A stretch of DNA of 64,000 nt from RGIG5612 sp017511185 (GCA_017511185.1 JAFWLF010000069.1:1-64000), one strand, 5' to 3'; numbered from the stretch's first letter, positions 16,570 through 26,051 are shown. Made by a program: numbers and translations. Notes: generated from the letters alone by a model not told the origin.

Positions 16570-17852
16570 TAATCAAAGTTAAAGATTGGATAATAATCCT
16601 GGATAATTGTCACCGAGTAAGAACTGATGACATAATCCGGTTTTGTTTCTGTAATGTAGTCTTTAATACTGCCGTCATAATAACGCGGGTCGATCAGTTC
16701 CACCTGCTTTGCATTCAGGGAAATAAAACCTGTAACCGGAATGCACAAAGAGTCTGCCACAAAAAGGATCGTGGTATCGTTGTCTGCCTGCAGGTTTGTC
16801 ACCGTTGCTTTTCCGGTTCCATAGAACGAGAGCAATGCCAGGAAACACTCTCTCCAGTATATGTCTTCATGATTCATTTCATCTCTGTCATAAAGCGCTT
16901 CCCAGTTTCCTTCCCGCATATACCGTTCTCCGTCCTGTCCCTTTTTATCCAGGGCCAGATTCAGGAACGTATCAAACTTTGGATGCATCAGCTCAAAATC
17001 ATCCGGCGCTGCCTCGGCCAAAGTTGCCTTTCTGCCCAGCGACCCCAGATAGTGTTCCGGAAGCACCTCAATTTCATACTGGTTTAGATCATAGTAACTC
17101 GGATCATATACAAAACCATACTGTTCCTGCATATACTGACAGATCTCATTGGTTGCCCAGAGCGCCACCGGCTGGCGCCAGTGATGATCCGTCCGGAAGA
17201 ATAACGAGCGGTAATCCGAAAATGCGGTATGCATGTTATCCCGGATATCCAGGCAGTCGATGCCGTAGGCACGCAGATCCTCCACTAAGAGGTCCGCATT
17301 CTGATTGGAAAAATCCTGCACCTGATTGATCCCTTCATCCCCGTATTTATTGATATTGCCTGGAGTCTGCACATAAAAGAAGGTGGATCCTGCTGCCTTT
17401 GCCGTCTCTGAGAGGCCTTTGATCTTGGTAGCGATCTTCTGGATATCCTCCGGAGACTCTTTTGGATTCGCACTGGCCAGATACCCATCCTCCAGGTATA
17501 AGAGGCTGTTGTATTCTCCCGGCGCAAAGATCTTAAACCCGATCAGGTTTTTATACCGGACCTCTGTCTCTACGATCTTCCGTCTGCCCAGCAGCAGATC
17601 ATTGGAATATGCATTGGTATAATTTTTCGCAGCAAATACAGCATTGCTGTAGCCCTTGGAGATCCTCTGCAGGAAGTTATCCTCCTGCCCGATCTCATAG
17701 ACTTTCGTCTCAATGCTGTGATCCATCCGGAACAATTCTGTCTTTCCTGCCTTGATCGCAATCGCTACCGCGATGATAGAGATCAGAAAGGCAAACAGAA
17801 TGCCAATGATGATCCGCGTTATGATCTTTTCAACTTTTCCTTCTTGCTGCAT
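16569..17852 (-). CDS. DHHW/AlgJ-like SGNH protein, partner of MBOAT 2
   Basis: This 427-residue protein has an N-terminal transmembrane anchor (about residues 12-32) and a large outer domain. FRTDHHWRQPVALW is the signature of DHHW-family proteins, which resemble the AlgJ/AlgX acetylation factors. A further SGNH-like block, TILFVADSLCIP, lies in the C-terminal half. It begins two bases after the MBOAT at 17855 ends, the usual AlgI/AlgJ pairing, and probably passes the acyl group to the polymer outside the membrane. Confidence 0.8.
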   Translation of the reverse strand: MQQEGKVEKIITRIIIGILFAFLISIIAVAIAIKAGKTELFRMDHSIETKVYEIGQEDNFLQRISKGYSNAVFAAKNYTNAYSNDLLLGRRKIVETEVRYKNLIGFKIFAPGEYNSLLYLEDGYLASANPKESPEDIQKIATKIKGLSETAKAAGSTFFYVQTPGNINKYGDEGINQVQDFSNQNADLLVEDLRAYGIDCLDIRDNMHTAFSDYRSLFFRTDHHWRQPVALWATNEICQYMQEQYGFVYDPSYYDLNQYEIEVLPEHYLGSLGRKATLAEAAPDDFELMHPKFDTFLNLALDKKGQDGERYMREGNWEALYDRDEMNHEDIYWRECFLALLSFYGTGKATVTNLQADNDTTILFVADSLCIPVTGFISLNAKQVELIDPRYYDGSIKDYITETKPDYVISSYSVTIIQDYYPIFNFD

Positions 17853-17854
17853 GT

Positions 17855-19330
17855 TTAAAAATTAAAATAAATGAACGGGTTGTACAGTTCTGTCACAATG
17901 GACAGGACGGAAAGGACAAAAATAGCCAGAACCACGACGCCCCTTCCGATCTCTCTTACCAAAGGCTTCCTGATCTTTCCGCTGATCCATCTGGCAAACG
18001 GCGTGCACAGAAGGATCGCTGCCGGAAGCAGGAAACGGATATTTTTCAAATACTTCCAAAAATCACCATCTACAAATGTATTGGTCGTGCCTCCAAACAG
18101 GTTTCCGATATACCGGAACGCCAAAGGAAGGCTCTCTGCCCGGAACAGCACATAAGCGATCAGCAGGAAAAAGATCACATAAATATGATAGATGATCTTT
18201 TTCGCCTGAAATCCTTTTGTGGCTGCACTTTTGAGTGCTTTTTTGCCCATTCCCGTCAGGGATTCAAAACTCATCAACACAAAGAACAAAAGTCCCCAGA
18301 TCACAAAGTTCCAGTTGGCGCCATGCCAGAATCCCATAGCCAGCCACAAGACCAGAAGCGATAAAACGACCGGTACATACTTTCCTTTTTTCTTGCCCAA
18401 AGTTTTTCTGGCCCATCCGCCCAGACGGATCATGCCGTCACTCTTCTGCAGCGGATAGAACAGATAATCCTTCATCCAGCTTCCTAATGTCATGTGCCAT
18501 CTGCGCCAGTATTCCGTAAAGGACAGCGACACATACGGATAATCAAAGTTCTCCGGAAAATGGAATCCAAAGATTCTGCCCAGGCCTATGGCCATATCCG
18601 AGTAACCGGAAAAATCAAAGTAGATCTGCAGCGTGTAGCAGATGGTCCCCAGCCAGCTAGTTGCAACCGAATTGGTTCCCGGACTTAAAAATGCATAGTC
18701 TGCAATAATGGCCAGAAAGTTGGCCAGCAGGACTTTCTTACCCAGTCCATATACAAACCGCCTGACACCATAAGTGATATCTGCCGATGTTTCTTTCCGG
18801 TTCAGCAGCTCTTCCGATACATCCGCATACCGGACGATCGGTCCGGCCACCAGCTGCGGGAACATGGAAATATAAACGCCCAAGAGCAGAATGTTTTTCT
18901 GCACCTTGTCTTTATTAAAGTAAACATCCAGTCCGTAGGAAAGGATCTGGAACGTATAAAACGAGATTCCAAGCGGCAGGGCGATCCGGATCGTTCCTCC
19001 AAAGATGCCTGACACAAAACCCAGATACTTAAACACGAACAGCAGTCCCAGGTTCAAAAGAAGGAGCGCTGCAAGCAGCCAGTGCCGCACTGCTTTCTGC
19101 TCATATTTCCCGAGTCCCAGACCGATCAGATAATTCAGGACGATCGAGATCATCATGATAAAAACAAAACGCGGCTCACCCCATCCGTAAAAGACAAGGC
19201 TGGCGATCAGAAGGACGATATTCTTGAATGTCCGTCCTCCGTCCCTGCACTTCTTTGTAAACGGGTTAAAGTAAAACAGCAGGGTCACCGGAAGAAAGAC
19301 GAATAAAAAGATGTTTCCTGAGAAAACCAT
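17855..19330 (-). CDS. MBOAT O-acyltransferase 2 (AlgI-like)
   Basis: This 491-residue polytopic protein has MBOAT signatures RRWHMTLGSWMKDYLFYPL (His279) and GFWHGANWNFVIWG (invariant His336), plus PLGISFYTFQILSYGLDVY. These are closer to AlgI alginate acetylases than to the two sister MBOATs in this operon, which suggests a different acyl donor or acceptor. The start has GGAAGGG upstream. The SGNH genes on both sides suggest MBOAT/SGNH modules arranged in series. Confidence 0.9.
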   Translation of the reverse strand: MVFSGNIFLFVFLPVTLLFYFNPFTKKCRDGGRTFKNIVLLIASLVFYGWGEPRFVFIMMISIVLNYLIGLGLGKYEQKAVRHWLLAALLLLNLGLLFVFKYLGFVSGIFGGTIRIALPLGISFYTFQILSYGLDVYFNKDKVQKNILLLGVYISMFPQLVAGPIVRYADVSEELLNRKETSADITYGVRRFVYGLGKKVLLANFLAIIADYAFLSPGTNSVATSWLGTICYTLQIYFDFSGYSDMAIGLGRIFGFHFPENFDYPYVSLSFTEYWRRWHMTLGSWMKDYLFYPLQKSDGMIRLGGWARKTLGKKKGKYVPVVLSLLVLWLAMGFWHGANWNFVIWGLLFFVLMSFESLTGMGKKALKSAATKGFQAKKIIYHIYVIFFLLIAYVLFRAESLPLAFRYIGNLFGGTTNTFVDGDFWKYLKNIRFLLPAAILLCTPFARWISGKIRKPLVREIGRGVVVLAIFVLSVLSIVTELYNPFIYFNF

Positions 19331-19351
19331 GTTCAGCCCTTCCGACGATAT

Positions 19352-20401
19352 TTATTCTGTATCAGAGTTTTTATAATCCAAATATGTTTCATATAACTGG
19401 TTCCAATAAGCATTGATCCCGGTTCCCTGGATCCGCTGATCCGTATAGGACGCTTTTTTCTCCATATATGCAGCCAGATACCGGCTGATCTTTTCTGTTC
19501 CGTAAATATTAAAATGCGAAGAGGTATCGCAAAAATCATTTTGTTCATCCAGAGACAGTGCCGTTATCACGTTCTCATCATTCATCTCCAGATACTCCAC
19601 TCCCTCTTCCTGCGCAAAAGCTTTCAGGGAATTGCTCATTTCCACGAGCCACCCCTTGGACGGTGTCTTGACCAAAACCAGCTCAACTCCATTTACCTCG
19701 CACAGATTGCGGATCTTTTCAAACCATTCCCGGTTGACTGGTGTGATCGTAGTTTCATAGACTCCGCCAAATTCCTCCATAGTCGGAAGCCACCTATAAT
19801 CTTTTTTAAACACGTAATGGTCTTTGTTTGCCACATAACTGGCAAAGGTATGCTCATATTTCCCGTGATACCGGCTCTTCAGAGTGCCTTCAAAGATTTC
19901 TTTCCATCTTTCATGAAAACTGTAAAGCGGGATCAGGTAGCTGATCTTATTGTAAGTCTGCTCAGCAGCAACATGATGGTCTGCGTCATCTTCCCCCAGT
20001 TCATGGATCAGTTTCAATTTATCCCAGCTGAACGGCATCTTATCCAATGCCAGCTGATTCATGGATGGAACGCCGTAATTGTATTCAAAAGCGGCGCAGT
20101 CCAGAAATACGGTCTTTGTCCTGACTTTCTTCAGTTCTTCTTTCAGCTGATAGAAAGATACGATCAGCGGCGCCTGCTCCAGCGACAGATCGTAACCGGT
20201 ATAACCTTTTTCATTCCAGATAATGACCGGGTTCACACAATAGAACACGTTGCTCGTGCCAAGGAAGATATAATCGACCTCGCTCCCGAGTTCTTTTGTG
20301 TCAGCCCGGAACTGGGTATCCGGCATCAATATTTTATTGAAGAGAGCCAGCAGCAATGTCAGGATCAGACAAAACAGTACTGCTTTCCCAAGCTTTTTCA
20401 T
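19352..20401 (-). CDS. SGNH-fold protein, partner of MBOAT 3
   Basis: This 349-residue protein has an N-terminal membrane helix (about residues 5-24) and an SGNH-like outer domain. Block I reads YIFLGTSNVFYCV, with Ser in GTS rather than GDS, and the C-terminal FCDTSSHFNIYG supplies Asp and His. It starts directly after the MBOAT at 20402 ends (TAG, then ATG), so the two are coupled. It probably acts on the outer membrane face in acyl transfer or removal. The GTS variant is compatible with catalysis, but this has not been tested. Confidence 0.75.
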   Translation of the reverse strand: MKKLGKAVLFCLILTLLLALFNKILMPDTQFRADTKELGSEVDYIFLGTSNVFYCVNPVIIWNEKGYTGYDLSLEQAPLIVSFYQLKEELKKVRTKTVFLDCAAFEYNYGVPSMNQLALDKMPFSWDKLKLIHELGEDDADHHVAAEQTYNKISYLIPLYSFHERWKEIFEGTLKSRYHGKYEHTFASYVANKDHYVFKKDYRWLPTMEEFGGVYETTITPVNREWFEKIRNLCEVNGVELVLVKTPSKGWLVEMSNSLKAFAQEEGVEYLEMNDENVITALSLDEQNDFCDTSSHFNIYGTEKISRYLAAYMEKKASYTDQRIQGTGINAYWNQLYETYLDYKNSDTE

Positions 20402-21922
20402 CTAGAACCCCTGATAAATAAAACTTGCCAGATCCCCGCCGCCGTAAAGACCGAACAGGACCGTTGCGATCACGACAGCCAAAAGGATCACCCATCTTGG
20501 AACAATATGCATCCCGGCAAGCCGCAGCCGCACATCCTTTTTCCGGTGCAGCAGGGAAACCACGATCCAAAATGCAAAGGACAGGATCAGGACCACAAAA
20601 TCGTACGGGTCTAATCCCAGGATCCGGATGCCTCCAGCCAGTTCTCCCTCTGTCTTTACCACCAGCTGTGCGGTTGGATGTGTAAAGAAGGAAAGTAAAT
20701 AGGCAAACCCGCTTTTTACATTTGGGATCAGCATCAGATACGCTCCCTGAATACTCAGGACAAAGGTCCGCACCACACGAAAGATCTGAAAACCAACGGA
20801 TCCGTTCAGACGTGGAAACCGGGCGTGGAATTTTTTAACCGGTGCTTCGATCAATATCCCGACAATGATCGTCAAAGCATAATATGCTGCAGCGATCAGA
20901 AAGTTGGCAGCGATCCCATGCCAGAGGCCAAAGACCAGCCATACAAACAGGACACCGATGATGCTGATGACAGACGATGCTCCACGCCTTCCGATCTTTT
21001 CCCGCAGCGAACGGTTCATCTTCTTTGCCGCGCCGGACATCGTAAAGCTGTAAAGAACATAATCCCTCAGCCATGCGCCAAGTGTGATATGCCATTTCCG
21101 CCAGAACTGCGGCATATTTTCAGCCAGATACGGATGGTCAAAGTTCTCGGGCAGTTTTATACCCAAAATCTCCGCTGCGCCGATCACAATATCCATACAG
21201 CCGGAAAAGTCCATAAACAGATAGAAGGAGCAGACGATAACAGCCAGAAAAACGTAGATGCCGCTATAGGCGCTTCCTTTCCATCCTCCGGTCAGTTCCG
21301 TCATCACAAGGCCCAGTCTTCCTGCGATCACCAGCTTTTTGAAAAAGCCCCACAGCATCCGCTGTACTCCAAAGACGAGCATCTCATAGCGGAAACGGTT
21401 CCCCTGTTCCATCTGCGGGACCAGCTCTGCAAAGCGGTTGATCGGACCTTGTGTCAAAGCCGGAAAAAATGCCAGAAATCCTAACACTTTCAGGAAGTTT
21501 CCTTCTGCATGGATCGTCCCGCGGTACACATCCAGAGAATAGCCCAGTCCCATCAGCATAATATAGGAGATGCCTAAAGGGACGATGTATTGAGCTGCGC
21601 GGAAGGAACCGAGCCATCCCAAAGCTCCTTCCAGACCGCTGCCGAACCACCCGGCGTATTTCAGGACGATCACCAGTGCGATCAGAAGGATGATCTCTAA
21701 GAGGACCAGAAGTGGTTTCTTATCCGTCTCAAATCTTTTCGCAAACAGATAAACGATCACAGCGAAAAGAAGCAGGCATACCAGAAAGCCTTTGGCACAC
21801 AGCCCGTAAAAGAAAAGGCTTGCCAGAAGCAGAACGATCCACTGCCCTTTTTGCGGCACCAGGTAATACACCAGAGTGACCGCCGCCATAAAGATCAGAA
21901 ACCAGACGGAAACCAGTCCCAT
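20402..21922 (-). CDS. MBOAT O-acyltransferase 3 (DltB-like)
   Basis: This 506-residue MBOAT protein has FWRKWHITLGAWLRDY (His278) and GLWHGIAANFLIAA (invariant His335). The N-terminus (YYLVPQKGQWIVLLLASLFFYG) is strikingly like that of the MBOAT at 8999, implying duplication in the cluster. It follows an acyl carrier protein gene by nine bases with an AAGGAT ribosome site, so that carrier is a likely donor. It is paired downstream with an SGNH-fold gene. Confidence 0.9.
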   Translation of the reverse strand: MGLVSVWFLIFMAAVTLVYYLVPQKGQWIVLLLASLFFYGLCAKGFLVCLLLFAVIVYLFAKRFETDKKPLLVLLEIILLIALVIVLKYAGWFGSGLEGALGWLGSFRAAQYIVPLGISYIMLMGLGYSLDVYRGTIHAEGNFLKVLGFLAFFPALTQGPINRFAELVPQMEQGNRFRYEMLVFGVQRMLWGFFKKLVIAGRLGLVMTELTGGWKGSAYSGIYVFLAVIVCSFYLFMDFSGCMDIVIGAAEILGIKLPENFDHPYLAENMPQFWRKWHITLGAWLRDYVLYSFTMSGAAKKMNRSLREKIGRRGASSVISIIGVLFVWLVFGLWHGIAANFLIAAAYYALTIIVGILIEAPVKKFHARFPRLNGSVGFQIFRVVRTFVLSIQGAYLMLIPNVKSGFAYLLSFFTHPTAQLVVKTEGELAGGIRILGLDPYDFVVLILSFAFWIVVSLLHRKKDVRLRLAGMHIVPRWVILLAVVIATVLFGLYGGGDLASFIYQGF

Positions 21923-21931
21923 AAACTATCC

Positions 21932-22156
21932 TTACTGCAGGCTTTCCACCAGCGCGCAGATGCTGTCCACCGACGCAAAATTCTCTTTCGTAATACTTTT
22001 GGCAGCAATGATGATGCCAAACTCATCCTCCAGAGCCGATACGATCTCGATCACATCCAAAGATGCGATGATGCCGTCTTCCAAAAGTCCATCGCCTTCG
22101 TATCCGGCAATGTCCTCGTTGATCTCTGTCAGGATCTCTAAAATCTTTTCTTTCAT
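21932..22156 (-). CDS. Acyl carrier protein 1
   Basis: This is a 74-residue phosphopantetheine carrier. The attachment serine is at position 32 in DGIIASLDVIEIVSAL, a variant of the usual DSL motif (ASL), as in DltC-like and other specialised carriers. The four-helix pattern and acidic character are as expected. It lies between a DUF6020 gene and an MBOAT gene with a TTTGGAGG ribosome site. It probably carries an amino- or hydroxyacyl group for one of the MBOAT proteins; the DltA-like enzyme at 6729 is a candidate loader. Confidence 0.88.
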   Translation of the reverse strand: MKEKILEILTEINEDIAGYEGDGLLEDGIIASLDVIEIVSALEDEFGIIIAAKSITKENFASVDSICALVESLQ

Positions 22157-22158
22157 GT

Positions 22159-23844
22159 TTATTCCTCCAAAGATTGTTTTTCCTCCCGTCCATAGCAGGC
22201 TGCGATCACAAGCGGCAGCGATGCCACTGCAGGAAGGACATATCGAATATGTTCATTCAGCGGGGATGCCATGGCCATCAGATACAAAAGGATCAGTGGG
22301 ATAGCCAGAAGCACCCTTTTATTCTTCTTTTTTGCAAAATGGATCGTTATGATCAGTAAGATCAGTCCATATGTTCCACATTTCAATAATAGATTCAGCA
22401 CCGGGATCTTCTGCCAGAGACCGTGCCATTTCGTCAGGACCGTGGCAAAGCCCTGCATCTTTTCCGCCTGGTGCGGAATGTAACTGGCATCCAGTCTGCC
22501 TTCACTTGCCTTGACTGCATCTTCCGATGCCAAAGTATCCACACCAAACTGCACCATGGTTCCTGCCCCGTATTTTTCCGGTGTGATCTTTGGCGTGATA
22601 GTGTAATAGCCAAAGGTGTTGGAAAGTGTAGCTTCGATGTACGTCATCGGACGTTTGCCTAAGCGCTGTCCCCAGACTTTCAAATACTCTTTCAGCATGG
22701 AAGACTGCTCATCCGCTGCCCACCAGAGGTAATGCACTTTAACCGGGTCAGAAGCATATCGGTAGTACGCTTTTCCAATCTTCCGATAATCCTCAATATT
22801 GAATGTCTTTTCTATAATCTCCTGCTGCTGTGGTGTTAATTCCTCTGCATGATCCCTGATGTCTCTGGCCGTCTGCTGAAACGGAATTGATAAGGCCTCT
22901 GCTGTTTCTGTTTTTGTGTGGTAGACTCTCTGCACCACATTGCCAAAGACCAGTACCAGTGCCAGTGAAACGGCTGCAGTCAGTACAAAGTATTTTCTCC
23001 ATCCTCTGCTCTTGTCGCCGCAGAAGAAAAAGATCACCAGAGTCGGCACCAGGATCAAAATGATCCCATTCCGGTAGAGGCAAAGCACCACAATACAAAT
23101 GCCGTACAAAATCCACTTCCATGCAGGAAAACGCACAGTGCCGTCTGCCTTTCGCAGCGGCAGGAACAGCTGCATGGAGAATGTCATAAACAGGAGAAAG
23201 ACTCCCGTAAACAAAATGTCCTTGATGCCGGTCTGCATGGCACCGCCCCACAACGGGACAATGGCAAAATAGCCCAAAACGATCATCTGAAAAGCAGTTG
23301 ATGCCCCGATCCTCTGCATTTGGGCAATCATGTATGCCACGCTGACTGCACAGATCAATGTCTGCAGAAGAATATAAAGGAAGATCCCCAGGTTTGGCCC
23401 ATGTGATATCATCCATCCGATGTTGGAAACAAGCCCCATGACCATCGTTGCAAATGGTGGATGATGCCCGTTCAGCAAGATGCCTCCGTTGATCTGCGTG
23501 ACCTGATACATCATGTCATACGAAGCGGATCCCGGATAAAAGGCGATCAGCCAAGGCAGCCAGAAGATCAAAAGGATCAGCAGTGCAAACCAGAAGTGTT
23601 TCCTGCCTTGTTTCTTTGCAGGCACCAGGCGGTCCATCAAAAAAAGGAAGAGCCTGAAAAGAACAAAGAACAACGCAGAGAAAACGATCCATGCTCCGAT
23701 CAGAAGCAGCACAGTTCCAAAAGACGCAAACCAGAAAGCAAGGGAGTCCTTATAGAACAGCGATAACGCAAGGACTTCCAGAAGGCCGATCACTATGGCA
23801 GCCACCAGCTCTCCGATGTGGTTTTTGAAAATGCTTTTCTTCAT
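22159..23844 (-). CDS. DUF6020-type polytopic membrane protein
   Basis: This 561-residue protein has about a dozen hydrophobic segments and a large loop after YASDPVKVHYLWWAADE. FYPGSASYDMMYQVTQINGG followed by NGHHPPFATM fits the DUF6020 family, thought to resemble GT-C membrane glycosyltransferases. The acidic and His residues in the first large outer loop would be candidates for catalysis, by analogy. It overlaps the upstream carrier-protein stop by one base (TAATG) and is two bases from the next carrier gene, so it belongs to the operon. Function is not established. Confidence 0.65.
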   Translation of the reverse strand: MKKSIFKNHIGELVAAIVIGLLEVLALSLFYKDSLAFWFASFGTVLLLIGAWIVFSALFFVLFRLFLFLMDRLVPAKKQGRKHFWFALLILLIFWLPWLIAFYPGSASYDMMYQVTQINGGILLNGHHPPFATMVMGLVSNIGWMISHGPNLGIFLYILLQTLICAVSVAYMIAQMQRIGASTAFQMIVLGYFAIVPLWGGAMQTGIKDILFTGVFLLFMTFSMQLFLPLRKADGTVRFPAWKWILYGICIVVLCLYRNGIILILVPTLVIFFFCGDKSRGWRKYFVLTAAVSLALVLVFGNVVQRVYHTKTETAEALSIPFQQTARDIRDHAEELTPQQQEIIEKTFNIEDYRKIGKAYYRYASDPVKVHYLWWAADEQSSMLKEYLKVWGQRLGKRPMTYIEATLSNTFGYYTITPKITPEKYGAGTMVQFGVDTLASEDAVKASEGRLDASYIPHQAEKMQGFATVLTKWHGLWQKIPVLNLLLKCGTYGLILLIITIHFAKKKNKRVLLAIPLILLYLMAMASPLNEHIRYVLPAVASLPLVIAACYGREEKQSLEE

Positions 23845-24089
23845 TACAGCTTGGTTCCGCGTGCCTTAATGATCTCTACCATTTCACCAACGTTCTTCAT
23901 GCCCGTTACTTCGTCCATGGAAAACTTCAATCCAAACGCCTTCTCAATCGCAACGACCAGATTGATGTGCTCTAAGCTGTCCCAATCTTCGATCGTATCG
24001 GAATTGGTCCCGGCATCCACCACGATGTCCTCGTCATCAAAGACATCCTGAAAGATCTCATTCAGTGTTTCATAAATCTTTTCTTCCAT
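23844..24089 (-). CDS. Acyl carrier protein 2
   Basis: This is an 81-residue carrier protein with the attachment serine at position 38 in IEDWDSLEHINLV, the DSL motif typical of carriers that work with FkbH-like enzymes. The FkbH-like gene is directly upstream (12 bases). In known pathways FkbH loads a glyceryl group from 1,3-bisphosphoglycerate onto such a carrier, so a glyceryl- or derived hydroxyacyl-carrier is the leading guess. The ribosome site is GGAGGT. It differs clearly from carrier 1, implying separate substrates. Confidence 0.88.
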   Translation of the reverse strand: MEEKIYETLNEIFQDVFDDEDIVVDAGTNSDTIEDWDSLEHINLVVAIEKAFGLKFSMDEVTGMKNVGEMVEIIKARGTKL

Positions 24090-24101
24090 TATTACCTCCG
24101 A

Positions 24102-25913
24102 TCAGTTGATCGTTATTACATGACACTGGTCCTGATAAGAATTCACATCCAGTGTCCAGATATCATTTTCTTTCGTAAACCCAAGATCGGTATAAAGTTC
24201 TGCGACCATACCGTTTTTCTTGGTCGGCAGATAGTGTCCGACCAGTGTTGTCACATTTTTCGCTTTTGCCTGACGGACCAGCTCATCCAGCATGGCAAAT
24301 TCCATATCCCGCTTCAGAACGCGGCAACTCATCAGGTTCAGACGGATATGTGCTTCTTTTCCCAGATGATTCACAGCTTCCGGCTTGATCTCCGCTGCAA
24401 GAATAGATACCACGCCGTTATCGCCAAACTTATCGATCAGTTTTCCGTAAAGTGTGATCCAGTTTTCATCTGCTGCCATCTCTTCGATATCCGCAATGGA
24501 ACAGCGCAAAGTGGTCAGGTTGAACTGATTGCTCTTATTTGTCAGCTGCGAGATCCGTGGAATATACTCTTTCGCAAATGGTTTGATCTCTGCCGTCATT
24601 TCCAGACTCTTCAGGTACTCTGTGTAATCTGCGAAACTTGCCTGCGCCTGTTCTCTTTGGATATTGGCTTTATACATCTCATTGCGGCCGGCATCATCCG
24701 CAGAATAATTAGTCACTTCAAAGAAGCCGGAATGATCAAGCGTTTTGATATAGGTCTCCGGGGATTCCATCTCCGGTACTGCCACGCCTTTCACCTGCTC
24801 GGAGACGATCATCCGCTCTGCCGGGTTATCATCTACAAAGACAAAGGAATCCACACCCAGGTTCAGCTCCTGTGCGATTGCCAGGAGGTTCCTGTCCTTT
24901 GGTTCCCAGTTTGCTTTGATCAGAATAAAGTCGTCCGGTGTCAATGCGGAGCCTTTGCTGTTCAAGCCCGCAATGGCGTTTTCGTATTCGTTTTTGGAGT
25001 CGATATTTAAAAGAATTCCCAGTTCTTTCTGTGCTTTCAGGTACTGCTGGAATTCATAATAGGTTTCACCGACAGCACTCTCCTGGCCGATCTGCAGATT
25101 CTCCGGACCGTCATCTCCGACGATGCCGCCCCATAGAGTGTTATCCAGATCCAGGACCAGAGCCTTTTTATTCTTCCCATAAACAGACTTAATGATATTG
25201 GCAACAGAGAAAGCCAGTTCCGGGATCAGCGGCACTGCAGGGCAGTATTTATACATATTCCAGTAAAATGGATCTTCCCAGGCTTCTATTCCGCACCGTG
25301 CGCTCAGATAATTCACATCATGAATGAAAAAGTTTTCTGTCTTCTGGGCGTATTCCGCGAATTTTAAATTCAGTCTGGAAATGAAGTTTACCTTTCCATG
25401 TTGATCAGATGCATCTTTATTTCCCAGCAGTCTCCAGGACGGATACTCAAAGTTATTCTGGATGATGACGCAGTTTTTCTTTTCTGCACATTTTTCCCAG
25501 ACGGCAAGGAAGTGCGCATACTCTGCTTCCAGCTTTGCATTGACTTGCTCTTCTGTATCTGTCATCACCGGGAAGTTCATAATGTTGTGAATGCCGGTGT
25601 GGATATAAATAACATCCGCCTCAAAGGCATCAAAATCCGGATTCCCAAACAGAGCATCTTCATAATACTTGTTGTATTCACTTTCATAGAAGGAAGCTTC
25701 GATCCCATACTGGAGCAAAAAGAGGTCCAGGATCTGCGCGATATCCGCTGTTGTGGAGCCGCCTAAAATGGCGATCTTCTTCTGGATCCGCGGTGTTTCG
25801 TCTTTCAGTAATTCCTTTTTGATGGACTTTTTCTTCTTCAGGAGATATTCCCCGTCAAAAGGATATTCGAGCTCTTTCACTTGCTTTTCTAACTCCTTTT
25901 TATTTTTTTGCAT
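24102..25913 (-). CDS. FkbH-like HAD-IIIC family protein
   Basis: This protein of about 603 residues has three parts. The N-terminal SGNH-like domain (residues 46-245) has AILGGSTTADIAQ and IHTGIHNIMNFP. The HAD domain has LVLDLDNTLWGG (nucleophile near Asp255) and FVDDNPAER. The C-terminal third (from about residue 420) is acetyltransferase-like. This is the FkbH architecture, which in natural-product pathways makes glyceryl-carrier protein from a glycolytic intermediate. It opens the operon. No ribosome site precedes the ATG at 25913, and a GTG lies one codon earlier. The first lysine-rich residues are not a signal peptide. Confidence 0.85.
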   Translation of the reverse strand: MQKNKKELEKQVKELEYPFDGEYLLKKKKSIKKELLKDETPRIQKKIAILGGSTTADIAQILDLFLLQYGIEASFYESEYNKYYEDALFGNPDFDAFEADVIYIHTGIHNIMNFPVMTDTEEQVNAKLEAEYAHFLAVWEKCAEKKNCVIIQNNFEYPSWRLLGNKDASDQHGKVNFISRLNLKFAEYAQKTENFFIHDVNYLSARCGIEAWEDPFYWNMYKYCPAVPLIPELAFSVANIIKSVYGKNKKALVLDLDNTLWGGIVGDDGPENLQIGQESAVGETYYEFQQYLKAQKELGILLNIDSKNEYENAIAGLNSKGSALTPDDFILIKANWEPKDRNLLAIAQELNLGVDSFVFVDDNPAERMIVSEQVKGVAVPEMESPETYIKTLDHSGFFEVTNYSADDAGRNEMYKANIQREQAQASFADYTEYLKSLEMTAEIKPFAKEYIPRISQLTNKSNQFNLTTLRCSIADIEEMAADENWITLYGKLIDKFGDNGVVSILAAEIKPEAVNHLGKEAHIRLNLMSCRVLKRDMEFAMLDELVRQAKAKNVTTLVGHYLPTKKNGMVAELYTDLGFTKENDIWTLDVNSYQDQCHVITIN

Positions 25914-25991
25914 CACGAAATAAAATGCATGGGCGCATTTGATGTAAGAATAGCATATTTGGGCCTAAAAAGCCACCCGAATACAAACCAT

Positions 25992-26020
25992 TTGAAGCCC
26001 TATAAAACATAGGCTATAAT
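25992..26020 (+). promoter_or_regulatory. Promoter for the DUF6077 gene
   Basis: TTGAAG (25992-25997) and a perfect TATAAT (26015-26020) are separated by 17 bp, about 30 bp upstream of the TTG start at 26052 with AGGAG in between. The short intergenic gap also separates the divergent FkbH operon, for which no convincing promoter is seen. Confidence 0.75.
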
Positions 26021-26051
26021 AAGTAGAAATTTAGAATACAGGAGCACGGAT

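Noticed and set aside
24120..25010. 296-codon plus-strand frame opposite the FkbH-like gene
   Set aside because: Shadow of a strongly supported coding sequence; composition rich in Cys, Phe and His as expected of antisense reading.
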